Below, piece by piece: positions 1-11,248 of a DNA stretch of 64,000 bases (its first letter is position 1; every line of letters starts with the position of its first letter). Below the pieces are notes generated by a model that saw nothing but the letters and a program-made list of their open reading frames with translations, did no database searches and had not been told where the DNA came from. The position numbers and the translations under genes are program-made. The DNA is from Dermatemys mawii (taxonomy: Eukaryota; Chordata; Testudines; Dermatemydidae). The DNA lies in assembly GCA_007922305.1 (NCBI GenBank), contig ML677343.1, forward strand, positions 34,141,483 to 34,205,482. The letters run 5' to 3'.

Positions 1-2280
1 ACACTGAATTTTTGGTGCTCCGTGAGAGTCATGTCAGTCTTCCATCCCCAAAACATGTACAGCATGGTCAGTGGCAGTGCACATCATACCCTGCTGGTGT
101 ACTTTAACTTGGGGAGGAATTTTTGTAGTGTTGAGAATGAAGTTTAGTCTCTCTGACCAGCTGTGATGGCTTTTGTGGTAAGGATATGTGTCTCATTGGG
201 AACTAGAGCAGGATCCACCAACTCATTTTACACTGGGCTACTGAATAGCAATCACTATCAACATAGGCAGGACTTAAATGAGTGAAATGTTCTCTGTTGC
301 ATTACCAGTCTCTGGAGCCATTCAGCTAGCACTAGTTTTGATGACCGTTTATTTCACTGAAGCACTCCCTTATGTCTCTAGCGAAGGAAATACTCCTATT
401 TTAATCCTAGCAATGCCAGTTAGTTGGGGGGCTGTTTGTTTTGGTAAGTATGCAGTCACTATGGGAGAGACACGTCTTCCTTCCCTGTGTATTGGATCTA
501 CTAAAGGTTTAGAACATATTACAAATGTCACCAGATTAATTCCAAATTGGCTTTGGCTATGAAGCAAGGCTTAGGGACACGGCTGTGGCCTGTGAAGTGA
601 AAAGATGGAGAAATATAGTTGAAACCAATACATGATGCTGCGATCATGACTAGGACCAAGAGATTGAGTGTTCCTTAGCCAGATGTTAATAAAAACAGAA
701 TTGTTATTGCATCCAAAAGGAGCACTGTTGTCCTATCCATGTGCAAGTTACTATTAGATTGTGTTGGATGTCTTTCTTAAGGATGGGGAAGACAATTTGA
801 GAATTCCAAGAAACTAATAGTTGAGCCTGCTTGACATTCCTCTTAGTTTCAAATACATAACCTTTATATTAATATTTAATATACTAGAGGGGCTGAGAAG
901 GCTGGTTGTACTGTCAGTGAATACCAGGGCTGGAATCTTGTTTGAATTAAAATGATGTCTGCTAAGTCAAAGGGTGTCACAGAGACGTATAAGGCCAAAG
1001 CTTCCAGCAGTCCATACTGTCTTTACTGAAAGGCATTTTTATATCTTCCAGATCAGTAATTAATCACTCAGTAGGACTTTTTGGGACGTGCATTCACAGA
1101 AGATCTTTTTGTACTGCCAGGAACCACAAAGCATGGGCACAATTAAAATGTTGATTTAATTTATTACATTGGGGCACAGAATGGGAATGTTTTAAACGAT
1201 GTTGACAGGCAGGGATTTCAGAAGCACCTATTTTTTAAATGGAAAACAAATGTTGCTCCCTCTAAAAATTAAATTACCTTAATAACAGCTTTCTAATAAG
1301 TTACTTGGAAGCAAAATAAAGTTCTTGACATTAATTAAAACTTGAAGATATGATATAATGTCTTAATATATAGTCTGTTAGAGGGAACACATTTCAAAGT
1401 GATCCATTTATGAAAATTAAAAGGAAAAATTACATATTGTGCAAGTTTAGTTTAATTGCAAGCTGCTTTTCTGAGAGATGTTTTTAGGTCACCATTTTTA
1501 AAATATTCTAATGATTTCCTTTTTAGATAATCTCATAATTGTCATTGTCCTATGAATTCTGATATTTTCACACACTCCAAATCCAGCACCAAGGGGTTTG
1601 TAAATGCTAAAATCCAGTAGACTAAATTTTGCATATAATGTAACATTTCATTTGAGCTGGATGTGGTTTGGAGTATGGACCTCCTCCTAATAACTCTGCA
1701 GGAAGAGGTAGCCAAAGCAGCCCATTAGCAGCCTTTAACTAGCTCTCTCTAATGAATGCTACATTCTACATCTTGAAATTGCACTTTACTGGTTTCCCAC
1801 AAACTAGAAAGTGCCATGAGATAATGGGATGTCTTTTTGCTCTGCTGTTCCACAGCATAGGAGAGCTAATGGAGTCATATCAGCAAGGCCTTCACCTGCA
1901 GGTATGTTGTAGAAAGCTGCACACATCTCTGACATCATGGGGGGGAGGAGGACGGTTTCTCTTTGTGTGGTTTAGGTTTTTGGATGAGGTATAGATATGT
2001 TTGAAATGGACTTTCTAAAGTAACACTATTTTGAAGGAATGAAATAAAATGTTTGAGTCCTTTTCATCAAGCTGAGAGTGTACATGGTGTGTCTCTTTGG
2101 TTCTGTTCTCCTGTGTCACCATCCTTTAGACTCCACATGATCTGAAGAAACAAGTGTTGGAATTATATGAGGGACGAGCCCAGGTTGCTTAGAAAGGAGT
2201 TCTAGTACCCCTCATGAAAGGTGGGGGTAGGGTGTTGTCAGACTGTATAAAACACTGGCTTCTTAATTTTGATGGCTTTA
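1..2280. other. Non-coding stretch, no gene recognised
   Basis: AT-rich DNA with short open frames only; none resembles a known protein. About 1140-1660 is especially AT-rich with many TAAT/ATTA words and no recognisable repeat, so it could hold conserved non-coding sequence, but nothing in a single sequence can show that. A short G-run lies near 1940. Confidence 0.6.
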
Positions 2281-2284
2281 CTAT

Positions 2285-2400
2285 ATTTATTATTTCCAGA
2301 GTGCTGACAGTGTGCTCTGCACTGAACAAACAGGGAAAGACATGGTACCTGTCCCAAGGAGTTTCAAATCTCAGACATAGACAGTACAATTGACACATGA
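2285..2400 (-). mobile_element. Probable L2-like LINE 3' end, decayed
   Basis: The plus strand reads 'tttattatttcc...gctgacagtgtgctctgc...gacatggtacctgtcccaa...ttcaaatctcagacatagac'. This matches the remembered 3' region of the L2-like element that is clearer at 13060-13260 (size-of-cell words such as 'cctgccccaaagagctta caatctaag'). The following 250 bp may be its 3' UTR. Many mismatches make the boundaries uncertain. Confidence 0.4.
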
Positions 2401-3154
2401 AATGCAGAAAGGAGGTGTCAGGTTTGGCATGGTGTAGTTATATCTTTTAAAGTGACCTCCTTTACAGTCACTGAAGAAGTAATCTTTCATAAATGATTTG
2501 AATGGAGAGTGATGGTATGGAAGGAACAAGGGTTAAAATGGGAACAGTATACAATTAGAGGCCTGTAGGAATAGCACAGACTTCACAGGGCATAAGGAGA
2601 CAGAGGAGGGATGTAGGCTTTGTAGTGTAAGATTAGGGGAATGCTGAGGCAATATCATGTATTATCTCTTATTGCACTTCCTTTTATCCTGCACCTCACA
2701 GTAACTCTTCGAGGAAGCACCATCCAGAGTTCTGTTTTTGGGGACTTTGCAAAAAATATTGCACAGGGCTAAATCTCAGGGTTACTGTATGCAAAACCCT
2801 GAATGCACATATTAAAAACAGTTTCCAGGCACCTTCAAAGAGAAATAGTTTCTTACTAAACAAAGATTTAATCCATACCAAAACACTGTAAATGGTATTT
2901 GAAATACTTATTCATAACTTTTAAGCACATGCTAGTAGGTAGCAAATGTACTGATGTTCCTGATAGATATTTCAATGTAAGGTTTCAACATAGCTTTTAC
3001 ACTTCTACACTTAAGTACACACACAAACACATTTCCCTATGGGCTCTTTTCAGAGATGATTTCTCAATGTCTGTATTGTGGCCATAATATGTACTGTATG
3101 TTTAAGAATGGCAGCATCTGAATAGTTTTCCAAATACTATAGAGCCTTTTAAGA

Positions 3155-3834
3155 CAGGGGTGGGCAAACTACAGCCCAGGGGCTGCATCCAGCCCATCAG
3201 ACCTTTTAATTCGGCCCTCAAGCTCTCATTGGGGAGCAGGGTCAAGGGTTTGCCCTGCTCTGCATGTGCTGTGGCTACCAGAAGCAGCAGCATGTCTTCC
3301 CTCCAGGTCCTACACATAGGGGCAGCCAGGGGCACGGTGTCCCCACCCCAAGAGCTGGATCTGCAGCTTCCATTGCAGCATGGTCAATGGGGGCTGCAGA
3401 GATGGAGCTTGCGGATGGGGCAGCACGCAGAGCCACCTGGCCGGTGCCGCACCTCTGCGTAGGAGCTGGAGGGGAGACATGCTGCTGCTTCCGGGAGCTG
3501 CTTGAGATAAGTGCTGCCTGGAGCCTGCACCCCTGACCACCACCACCACCACCCCATCGTCCTGCTCCAGCCTTGATTCCCCCTCCTGCCCTCCGAATCC
3601 CCTGGTTCTAGCTTGGAACATCCTCCTGCACCCGAAACCCCTCATCCCCAGAGCCCGCACCCGCAGCTGGAGCCCTCACCCTCTCCCGCATCATGAACGC
3701 CTCATTTCTGGCCCCACCCCAGAGCCTGCACTCCCTCCTGTACCTCAACCCCCAATTTCGTGAGCATTCATGGTCCACCAAACAATTTCCATACCCAGAT
3801 GTGGCCCTCGGGCCAAAAAGTTTGCCCACCCCTG
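3155..3834. mobile_element. Non-autonomous hAT DNA transposon, 680 bp, with TIRs and target duplication
   Basis: The ends are perfect 16-bp inverted repeats: 'caggggtgggcaaact' on the left and its complement 'agtttgcccacccctg' on the right, followed inward by GGCCC-rich sequence. The flanking 8-bp sites ttttaaga (3147-3154) and ttctaagc (3835-3842) agree at 6 of 8 positions, which fits a decayed hAT target duplication. The interior is GC-rich and includes a (CAC)n run at about 3538-3556. Long open frames here on both strands are a by-product of GC content; no transposase is visible. Confidence 0.85.
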
Positions 3835-3867
3835 TTCTAAGCAAACATAGTCTGGGGATCCTTACAG

Positions 3868-4179
3868 CAGAGATTCTCAGTCGGGGGTATGCATGCCCCT
3901 CACGAAGGTCTTCCTGGAGGTACATCAACTCATCTAGATATTTGCCTAGTTTTACAGCAGGTGACATAAAAAGCACTAGCCAAGTCAGTACAAACTGAAA
4001 TTTCAAACAGACAAAATAAGAAAGTCAGCAAGTTTTCAGTACTAGTGCACTGTGATACTTTTGTATTTTTGTCTCATTTTGAAAGCAAGTAGTTTTTAAG
4101 TGAAGTGAAACCTGGGGTGTGCAAGACTAATCAGACTCCTGAAAGAGATACAGTCATCTGGAGAGGTTGAGAGCCCCTG
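3868..4179. mobile_element. hAT/Charlie-like MITE, 312 bp
   Basis: It starts 'cagagattctcag' and ends 'ggttgagagcccctg', imperfect inverted repeats of the CAGnGGTTCTCA type. The interior 'catctagatatttgcctag' recurs in inverted orientation at 33278-33444, so the two are the same family. The flanking words ttacag (3862-3867) and taacag (4180-4185) may be a degraded target duplication. There is no coding capacity. Confidence 0.75.
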
Positions 4180-4544
4180 TAACAGCATTCCAGATCTCGG
4201 GTCAATGGTTGATTGGTCTGTTCAGTTTCTGTTGAAATAGGAAATCTGCAGCCTGAATCTAAAGTGATACACATCTTGGGACCCAGCTCTCACAGCATCA
4301 TTTCTTGGTCCAGTGGCAATTAGCCGCTAAGTCCACAGGGCTGTCTTTTAACCCTCAGCTCTGATTACCTCAGCTCTCAGACAGCGAATATGTGGCACCT
4401 GCACCACTATTTGCCCTAGATAGCTTCAGAAACAACTACTAAGCATGTCTAGTAATTGACACAACCTACTTCTGGATGTTATTGGACACTTCTAGTTGAG
4501 TTCATAGAGTCATCGCCTTCTGACCATGGAGTCTGACTCTAGAG

Positions 4545-5200
4545 CAGGGGTGGGCAAACTTTTTGGCCCGAGGGCCACATTTAGGTTAAAAATTGTATGG
4601 AGGGCCAGGTAGGGTAGGGTAGAGAAGCCTGGCCCTGCCCCCTATTTAACCCCCGCCCACTTCCGACCCCCCTGGGGTGCGGGACCCATCCAACGCCCCT
4701 GCTCCCTGTCCCATGACCGCCCCCTCCAAAATCCCCCCTGCCCCTAACTGTCCCCCTGGCATCACACCCACCATCTAAGCCAACCTGCTCCTTGTCTCCT
4801 GACTGCCCACCCGAGACCCTCCAACCTAACTGCCCCCCCAGAACCCCACATCCTACCTGTCCCCCCCATCCCCTGATTGCCTAGAATNNNNNNNNNNNNN
4901 NNNNNNNNNNNNNNNNNNNNNNNNNNNNNNNNNNNNNNNNNNNNNNNNNNNNNNNNNNNNNNNNNNNNNNNNNNNNNNNNNNNNNNNGAACCCCACATCC
5001 TACCTGTCCCCCCCATCCCCTGATTGCCTAGAATGCTATCCATCCCCCCGCCTCTGACAGACCCGCGGCACTCCCTACTCCTTATCCAAGGCCCTGGCCT
5101 GGCCCCGCTCCGGTCCCCTTACCACACCGCTGAGGCCCGCCGGAGCAAGACATACGGTCCAGCAGGAGCTTGCAGCCCCGCCCCCTTACCACGCCCCCTT
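4545..5200. mobile_element. Second hAT element of the same TIR family, disrupted by an assembly gap
   Basis: The left end 'caggggtgggcaaact' at 4545 is identical to the 3155 element, and is preceded by ctctagag (4537-4544), the classic palindromic hAT target site. C-rich sequence follows up to a run of N and continues after it. The expected right end 'agtttgcccacccctg' is not seen before unique DNA resumes near 5200-5250, so the element is truncated or misassembled on the right. The right coordinate is approximate. Confidence 0.75.
4888..4987. other. Assembly gap, exactly 100 N, with duplicated edges
   Basis: The gap is a run of 100 N. The 47 bp before it (4841-4887) and the 47 bp after it (4988-5034) are the same sequence, starting gaaccccacatcc and ending attgcctagaat. 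A fixed 100-N gap with identical edges is typical of an overlap the assembler failed to merge in a C-rich stretch. Confidence 0.95.
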
Positions 5201-5249
5201 TCTTTCCTACCTCTCATTTTCCTTCTGTCTAATAAGAGTCTGACTTAGT

Positions 5250-7566
5250 CAGCTAAGACTGTGTATTGTTGAAACACTTCTTTAAGCCTGTGACCAGAAA
5301 GAGGCAGTTAAATGCAGTGCCCATAACAGCCCAATGCTAGTACAACATTGCCAGGTCTCAGAGTGGCTGATCAGATCACGTGCTGAGCTTGCATTTTTCC
5401 AGTAGTGAGGTTGCAAGTGAAAGTCAACACCAGAGACAAACTGCATTTTCTATTTTTGCTCTCCCCTCTTATGTATGTGTGTCTTTTTTTGCTTTCTAGG
5501 AAACAGGAAGGATCAGACTTTAACAATGACAGCTCCAGGCAATCATAACCAACTTCTCTTTTCCCTAAAGGACAGTTACCATCTTTAATATCACCCAAGA
5601 GACTATCAGACGTGTTTTGTTTTTTCTAAAGGATTGTCTCCAGCTAAAGGGAAAGAGAATATGCGATATGGTTAAAATGAAAACCTTATTTAATGCTTTG
5701 CATTTTGAATGCTTTAACCTCCCTCATTTCCCCTTCCTTTTCTGTATCTTTAACAAAGGGTTAGAAAGACATTTAATGGTGTGTTTGTCATGATACTAAG
5801 CAGGCTGAGGACCTTGTTTAAAACTATTTAATGTTGGACAGTGACTGGGTTATGTTAATGCCTTTGATTTTGGACCCAATATAGTCCATCTAAATTAATA
5901 AAACACACCCTAATTTACTGTGCACTAATTTCCCCAAGTAGACAAGTCCTATGTCTCTCCCTATTGCTTCTCTTCCTTTTGATTTTTAAACCAAATGCTG
6001 CAGCATAAAGCATGTGGGTTACAGTAGCACTAAATAAAACCTACTACTTTTATTTTTCATAAAATGGCTCTTCCTGGATTCTTCAGGTGGTAGTTCTCAC
6101 AGTTATTACCTTTGTTTTTGTTTCGTCCACTACTCTAAATATGGAAGAAGATTATAAGAAATTCTGAAATGTATGACAGTTTAATTTAGCTGGAATCTCA
6201 TTAGAGCAAAAAATATAAATATTTCAGTGCAGAATAAAGACTTTAGTGGTGATGTATTCCTGGCAGCTTTAATGTCCTGTGCAGCATATTGTGTTGAAAC
6301 ATCAACTCAGTGAAATTAGTGGTTTAGGGTAATTTTTTTTGTTGGAAATTCTTCGAACAGCAGCCTTATTCACTGCACAATTCGGACTCATTCCCAGAGC
6401 ACCACTCATCCTGTACACTCAATGAGGCAGGAGTCCTGTGGAAAAAGTAGTAGTATGAGATCATTTAATTAGAGTCTGTATCGTAATACACAATGCACAA
6501 GAAGGTGAATTAAGGTTGCAAAAGTAAATTTAATTCTGGAATTATCTATCTTCTGAGTGCTTGATGTTGCACCCTTAATAATCTTTTAACTTATATTTTG
6601 TGTATAATTTATTAGTTTTTTTTTAAAAAAAAAGCAGACAAAAAATTCCATCATGTGGCATCATATCAACACGCACATGAGTCATCAGCAGGATAGAAAC
6701 TTTTAAATCAGGGGTTCTCACAACAAATTATTTGGTGGCCTCAGAGTGTGGCCACTAACTCTTGCTGATAGCCGCTCTGAAAATTTTTGGACTTTTTTCT
6801 GAATAGCTCTTTTGTCTCTATGGTTTGCAGCAGGATTGCAGGAGGAGGTGAGAGAGAGATTGTAGATGGTTAAATTTATTTGACTTTGAAAAGCAGCTAC
6901 TGTGTATCTTAGTGCTCTGGGATACATATTGCTTCTGAGACACCATAGAGGAGCGTTGGAACTCTCCTGTCTGGATTGTGACAATAGTACCCAATTTAAA
7001 AACTGTTAAAATGTATAATCTCAGTGAACTATGCATTAATAGATGTATGCTACTTACTGGCATGATCTAATAATAATGGTTAACAAAATCATTTGATCAT
7101 TGCTCAGAGTCATTATGACATATGTCAGTGTGTACTACGGATCCATTAATTTCTAGATCATATTCATGTATTAGTTTTAAAGGGCATATTATGAAAAGGC
7201 TTGATAAGAAGCTGTTATTTCTCCATCAATGCTGGTTTCCAAGGTACTGGTATTTTTGAATAAACAAAAGCTGTCTGTCTCACTAATAATCAGTCTCCTT
7301 TTCCAATCAGTCAGAGATACCACTGTCCAGTGTTTGTGATATGACATTTGCTTCTGTCATCATGAGCTGAATTGGAATATGTCTCTGCAGATCTCAGGCA
7401 CAAGGTGAAGACTGGTCAGCAGTGGTGCAAGATATAGAAAAGAAAATCCAAATTTAACAGCGTGTCAGAGAAATGTATTTTAAAAAAGTTTTCCTCTGAT
7501 TTTATTCTTTGGTCCATTTTTATTTTTGTTCCTATTCTTTCCTTTGCTTAATTTCTTAGATAAATT
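5250..7566. other. Non-coding stretch, no gene recognised
   Basis: AT-rich DNA without recognisable repeats or coding similarity. A T8/A10 junction lies at about 6617-6634. The minus-strand open frames at 6718-7063 are short and have no recognisable domain. Confidence 0.6.
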
Positions 7567-7591
7567 AGATAGCTAATTCCATTAGCTATCT
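7567..7591. repeat. Short perfect inverted repeat at the 5' edge of a CR1
   Basis: Arms agatagctaat (7567-7577) and attagctatct (7581-7591) are separated by tcc. The same 11-mer appears again at 7605-7615, the first bases of the recognisable CR1. A small inverted duplication of the element's first bases at the 5' truncation point could come from template switching during insertion, although an 11-mer this AT-rich could also recur by chance. Confidence 0.7.
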
Positions 7592-7604
7592 TCCAATAAC
7601 TAGA

Positions 7605-9122
7605 AGATAGCTAATGTAACACCAATATTTAAAAAGGGCTCTAGAGGTGGTCCTGACAATTACAGACCAGTAAGTCTAATGTCAGTACCAGGCAAATTAG
7701 TTGAAACAATAGAAAAGAATAAAATTGTCAGGCACATAGAAGAATATAAATTGTTGGGCAAAATTCAGCATGGTTTCTGTAAAGGGAAATCATGTTTTAC
7801 TAATCTGTTAGAGTTCTTTAAAGGGGTCAACAAACATATGGACAAGGGGGATCCAGTGGACATAGTGCACTTAGATTTCCAGAAAGCCTTTGTCAAGGTC
7901 CCTCACGAAAGGCTCTTATGTAAATTAAGTTGTCATGGAATAAGAAGGAAGCTCCTTTCATGGATTGAGAACTGGTTAAAAGACAGGGAACAAAGGGTAG
8001 GAATAAATGGTAAATTTTCCGAAGGGAGAGGGGTAACTAGTGGTGTTCCCCCAAGGATCAGTTCTAGGACCAATCCTATTCAACTTATTCATAAATGATT
8101 TGGAGAAAGGTATAAACAGTGAGGTGGTGAAGTTTGCAGACGATACTAAACTGCTCCAGATAGTTAAGACCAAAGCAGACTGTGAAGAACTTCAAAAAGA
8201 TCTCACAAAACTAAGTGATTGGGCAACAAAATGGCAAATGAAATTTAATGTGGATAAATGTAAAAGTAATGCACATTGGAAAAAATAACCCCAACTATAC
8301 ATACAATATAATGGGGCCTAATTTAGCTACAACTAACCAGGAAAAAAATCTTGGAGTCATCATGGATAGTTCTTTGAAGACATCCATGCAGTGTGTAGTG
8401 GCAGTCAAACAAGCAAACAGGATGTTAGGAATCATTAAAAAAGGGATTAGAAATAAGATGGAGAATATCTTATTGCCCTTATATAAATCTTGAATACTGC
8501 ATACAGATGTGGTCTCCTCATCTCAAAAAGGATATACTGGCATTAGAAAAGTTTCAGAGAAGGGCATCCAAAATGATTAGGGGTTTGGAACGGGTCCCAC
8601 ATGAGGAGAAATTAAAGAGGCTAGGACTTTTCAGCTTGGAAAAGAGGAGATTAAGGGGGGATATGATAGAGGTATATAAAATTATGAGTGGTGTGGAGAA
8701 AGTGAATAAGGAAAAGCGATTTACTTGTTCCCATAATATAAGAACTAGGGGCCACCAAATGAAATTAATAGGCAGCAGGTTTAAAACAAATAAAAGTAAG
8801 TTCTTCTTCCCTCAGCACACAGTCAACCTGTGGAACTCCTTGCCTGAGGAGGCTGTGAAGACTAGGACTATAACAGGATAGAACTGGATAAATTCATAGA
8901 GATTAAGTCCATTATTGGCTATTAGCCAGGATGGGTAAGGAATGGTGTCCGTAGCCTCTGTTTGTCAGAGGGCGGTGATGGATGGCAGGAGAGAGAGAAC
9001 TTGATTCTTACCTGTTAGGTTCACTCACTCCAAGGCACCTGGCATTGGCCACTGTCGGTAGACAGGATACTGGGCTAGATGGACCTTTGGTCTGACCCAG
9101 TACAGCCTTTCTTATGTTCTGT
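7605..9122 (+). mobile_element. CR1 LINE, 5'-truncated, with decayed reverse transcriptase ORF2
   Basis: This copy carries the C-terminal half of CR1 ORF2 and its 3' tail. Translated blocks in order are: palm-domain sequence with LDFQKAFVKVPHERLL (7679-8098); PQGSVLGPILFNLFINDLE and the catalytic motif FADD at 8133-8144 (second frame); NLGVIMDSS...AVKQANRMLGIIKKG (third frame, to 8493); and FQRRASKMIRGLERVPHEEKLKRLGLFSLEKRRLRGDMIEVYKIM...LWNSLPEEAV (8507-8881). The frame changes near the C-run at about 8047, again near 8250-8288, and a stop falls at 8491-8493, so it is a dead copy. The 3' tail ends 'ggacctttggtctgaccc...cttatgttct', a turtle/archosaur CR1 ending. Confidence 0.95.
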
Positions 9123-9126
9123 GTAT

Positions 9127-9786
9127 TGTGACGGAGTTAGACCAGAAGGGTATAGGAGAGTGCTGGAAGGCAGGTATATCAGCCTCAGGATGTGCAGGTC
9201 CTTGTTCCCTGGATAGCCAAACAAAGGCTACTCCAGGCCAATCAAGACACCTGGGGCCAATTAAGAACCTTCTAGAAAGGAGTAGAAACAGCTAGCCTGA
9301 TTGGGACACCTGAAGCCAATCAGGGACTGGCTGAAACTAGATAAAAACCTCCCAGTTAGTCAGGTGGGCTGTGGGTGTCAGGAGCTGTGGAAGGAAATTA
9401 TGCTGTTGGTGAGACTGAGTGTTGGACAACATATCATCCAGAAGGAAGGAGGCCCTGAGGTAAGGGTGAAGTGGAGTTTGAAGAAGTGGGGACTGCTGTG
9501 GGGAAGTAGCCCAGGGAATTGTATTGTGTTTTGTGCCTAAAAGGTCAGCCATCTTAGCTGATACTATTAGGGTCCCTGGGCTGGAGTCCGGAGTAGAGGG
9601 CGGGCCCGGGCTCTCCCCTTTTCCATCTTCCATATTGGCCTGTGATGAAGGTAACTCACTAGGCGGTGACTCTTGCCAATTATACTGAGAAAGGGAGGTC
9701 ACTCTGGGGCCTAGATGAGGTTTTGAGGCCCCTAAATCTGCCAGGAAGCGCAGGACCCACAAGTACAGACTTGGAGCTTTGTCACA
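9127..9786 (+). mobile_element. Solo LTR-like element, 660 bp, with 4-bp target duplication
   Basis: It begins tgtgacggagtt and ends gctttgtcaca, giving 6-bp inverted ends TGTGAC/GTCACA. The flanks are gtat (9123-9126) and gtat (9787-9790). A TATA-like 'agataaaaacc' lies at about 9338, and the layout would suit U3-R-U5 of a long terminal repeat. No coding region or second LTR is present, so a solo LTR left by recombination is the simplest reading; a DNA transposon with 4-bp duplication is the alternative. It sits 4 bp beyond the CR1 tail. Confidence 0.7.
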
Positions 9787-9790
9787 GTAT

Positions 9791-10650
9791 ATTGTAGCTA
9801 CTGCATTCCACATTAGGCAAGGCTGGAGTGACAGCCTTAATTTTACTTTCTTTGCCTTTAAGTTTAAGACAGAATTGTAATGTTAATGTAGTTTTTGTAT
9901 TTAATGTGTTTATATGTATATCATATGTAATTTGATAAAAGAAAGAAATGATGGGATTAACTGGAAGGGAGCGAAAGAGAAATACCAAGAGAGGTAAAGC
10001 CTTCTTCAGTTTGCACACCAGCAAATAATGTCAAAAGTAGAACATCTCTTCAGTGAAATGTGGTACAGTACTGTGTGACTAGTATGAGTGAGACACAAAG
10101 AAATGACAGCTTTCTGGTGTCCTAAGCACCCAAGTGGTGGTGAACTCTTGCCCTCAGCTGAAAAGGCAAGTCTTTTGGAAACGCCTTTGAGTGCAAGCGA
10201 AGGTTATCTTGGACTATCTTGAATAATTTGGTAATTCAATAACTTTCCCAATTGACTTCACATTTCAAGTACAGAGGAATTGGTGAAGGAATCAGTAGTT
10301 GAGGAAATTAATACGTGGGCCACCATCTGCATGTATGGACCTGTTATACAGAAAATCACCTGATCCATTTATTTTTAGCAGAGGATGGTTACAAATGACT
10401 TGCGCTCAAAGTTCTGAAAGGGTGATAAACAATGGACCTTTTTGGGTCCTGTCTCCAACAGCGTGAAGACAGACATAAGGGGGAAGTATATAGGTCTGGG
10501 GGAAGAAAGGGTGAGCTCTCGCTGCTGCCCTCAGGTGGATTGGATAAATCAGTAGCAAAATATACCTTGATTTACATAATCAAATTTAATTTTAAAAGTT
10601 CCTTGTTAAAGAAAGCCCTTAAATCAGACCAGGAGAATTAAATGAAAAGG
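9791..10650. other. Non-coding stretch, no gene recognised
   Basis: AT-rich DNA between the LTR-like element and the NDUFA13 pseudogene. Nothing recognisable as a repeat or gene. The last bases may include a little 5' UTR of the retrocopied NDUFA13 mRNA. Confidence 0.5.
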
Positions 10651-11248
10651 ATGGCGGCAGTGAAGGTGAAGCAGAATATGCCCCCGCTCCCCCCTGGGGC
10701 GGCTACAGGCCCATCGACTACAAGTGGCACCTGCCCGGCTAGGGGTTCTCGGGTTATAGCTTGTTTGCCATTGGCAGCCTGCTCCTGGGTTACTACACCC
10801 TGATCAAGTGGAACAAAGAGAGGAGATTAGAAATCCACTCTTCAAACCTTGACTTTGGTACCAGGCGCCTGCAGATTGAGGATATGGAAACTCGCTTTGT
10901 TTCCCCTTCTGCAAACAGAGTCAGATCGAAGGACTCTGCAGCTCTTACCGGAGAATCTCGAGGAGGAGGCTGAAATCATGAAAGATGTTCCTGCATGGAA
11001 GGTGGGGGAGTCTATATTCCCTGATGGCTAGGATGAGCCCAGATGATCTCTATTACCTCAGGCCTCTGAATGAACTGCACAACCAGAAGTTTGGCTTGTT
11101 GTGGTATGTCTGAAGCTTGGCTAGGACTCTCCCCAGCTCGCTGGCTCCTCCAGTTATTGCATTGATAGCATTATCTGTGTCAGATGCAATGCTTGAGGGC
11201 CATATGTTCCAAATGTGTGACATTAAACAGTCTGGTGGGGAAAAAAAA
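10651..11248 (+). pseudogene. NDUFA13: Processed pseudogene of NDUFA13 (GRIM-19), mitochondrial complex I accessory subunit
   Basis: NDUFA13 is a single-pass inner-membrane accessory subunit of respiratory complex I, about 144 residues long. This copy starts at ATG 10651 (MAAVKVKQNMPP). It continues in shifted frames with YRPIDYKWHLPG, GFSGYSLFAIGSLLLGYYTLIKWNKERR (membrane segment), [30 protein letters not shown] and [19 protein letters not shown]. The C-terminus ELHNQKFGLLWYV ends at stop 11111-11113. Damage includes a frameshift in the C/G-rich run at about 10680, an in-frame stop at 10740-10742, a 39-nt insertion at 10826-10864, a small deletion near 10888 and stops around 11028-11035. 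There are no introns. ATTAAA (11222-11227) lies 13 nt before an 8-A tract (11241-11248), the mark of a reverse-transcribed mRNA. No clear target duplication was found. Confidence 0.93.

Noticed and set aside
3102..4006. Overlapping open frames of 77-132 codons on both strands
   Set aside because: They lie largely in the GC-rich hAT element and the adjacent MITE, have low-complexity translations (for example poly-V and poly-H from the CAC run), and show no domain or splice pattern.
4841..5034. A genuine tandem repeat
   Set aside because: The two identical 47-bp units flank an exact 100-N gap, which is better explained by an unmerged contig overlap.
4529..5245. gagtctgact at both 4529-4538 and 5236-5245 as a target duplication of the second hAT
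   Set aside because: hAT duplications are 8 bp and the palindromic ctctagag next to the left end is the better target site; the 10-mer match is probably chance.
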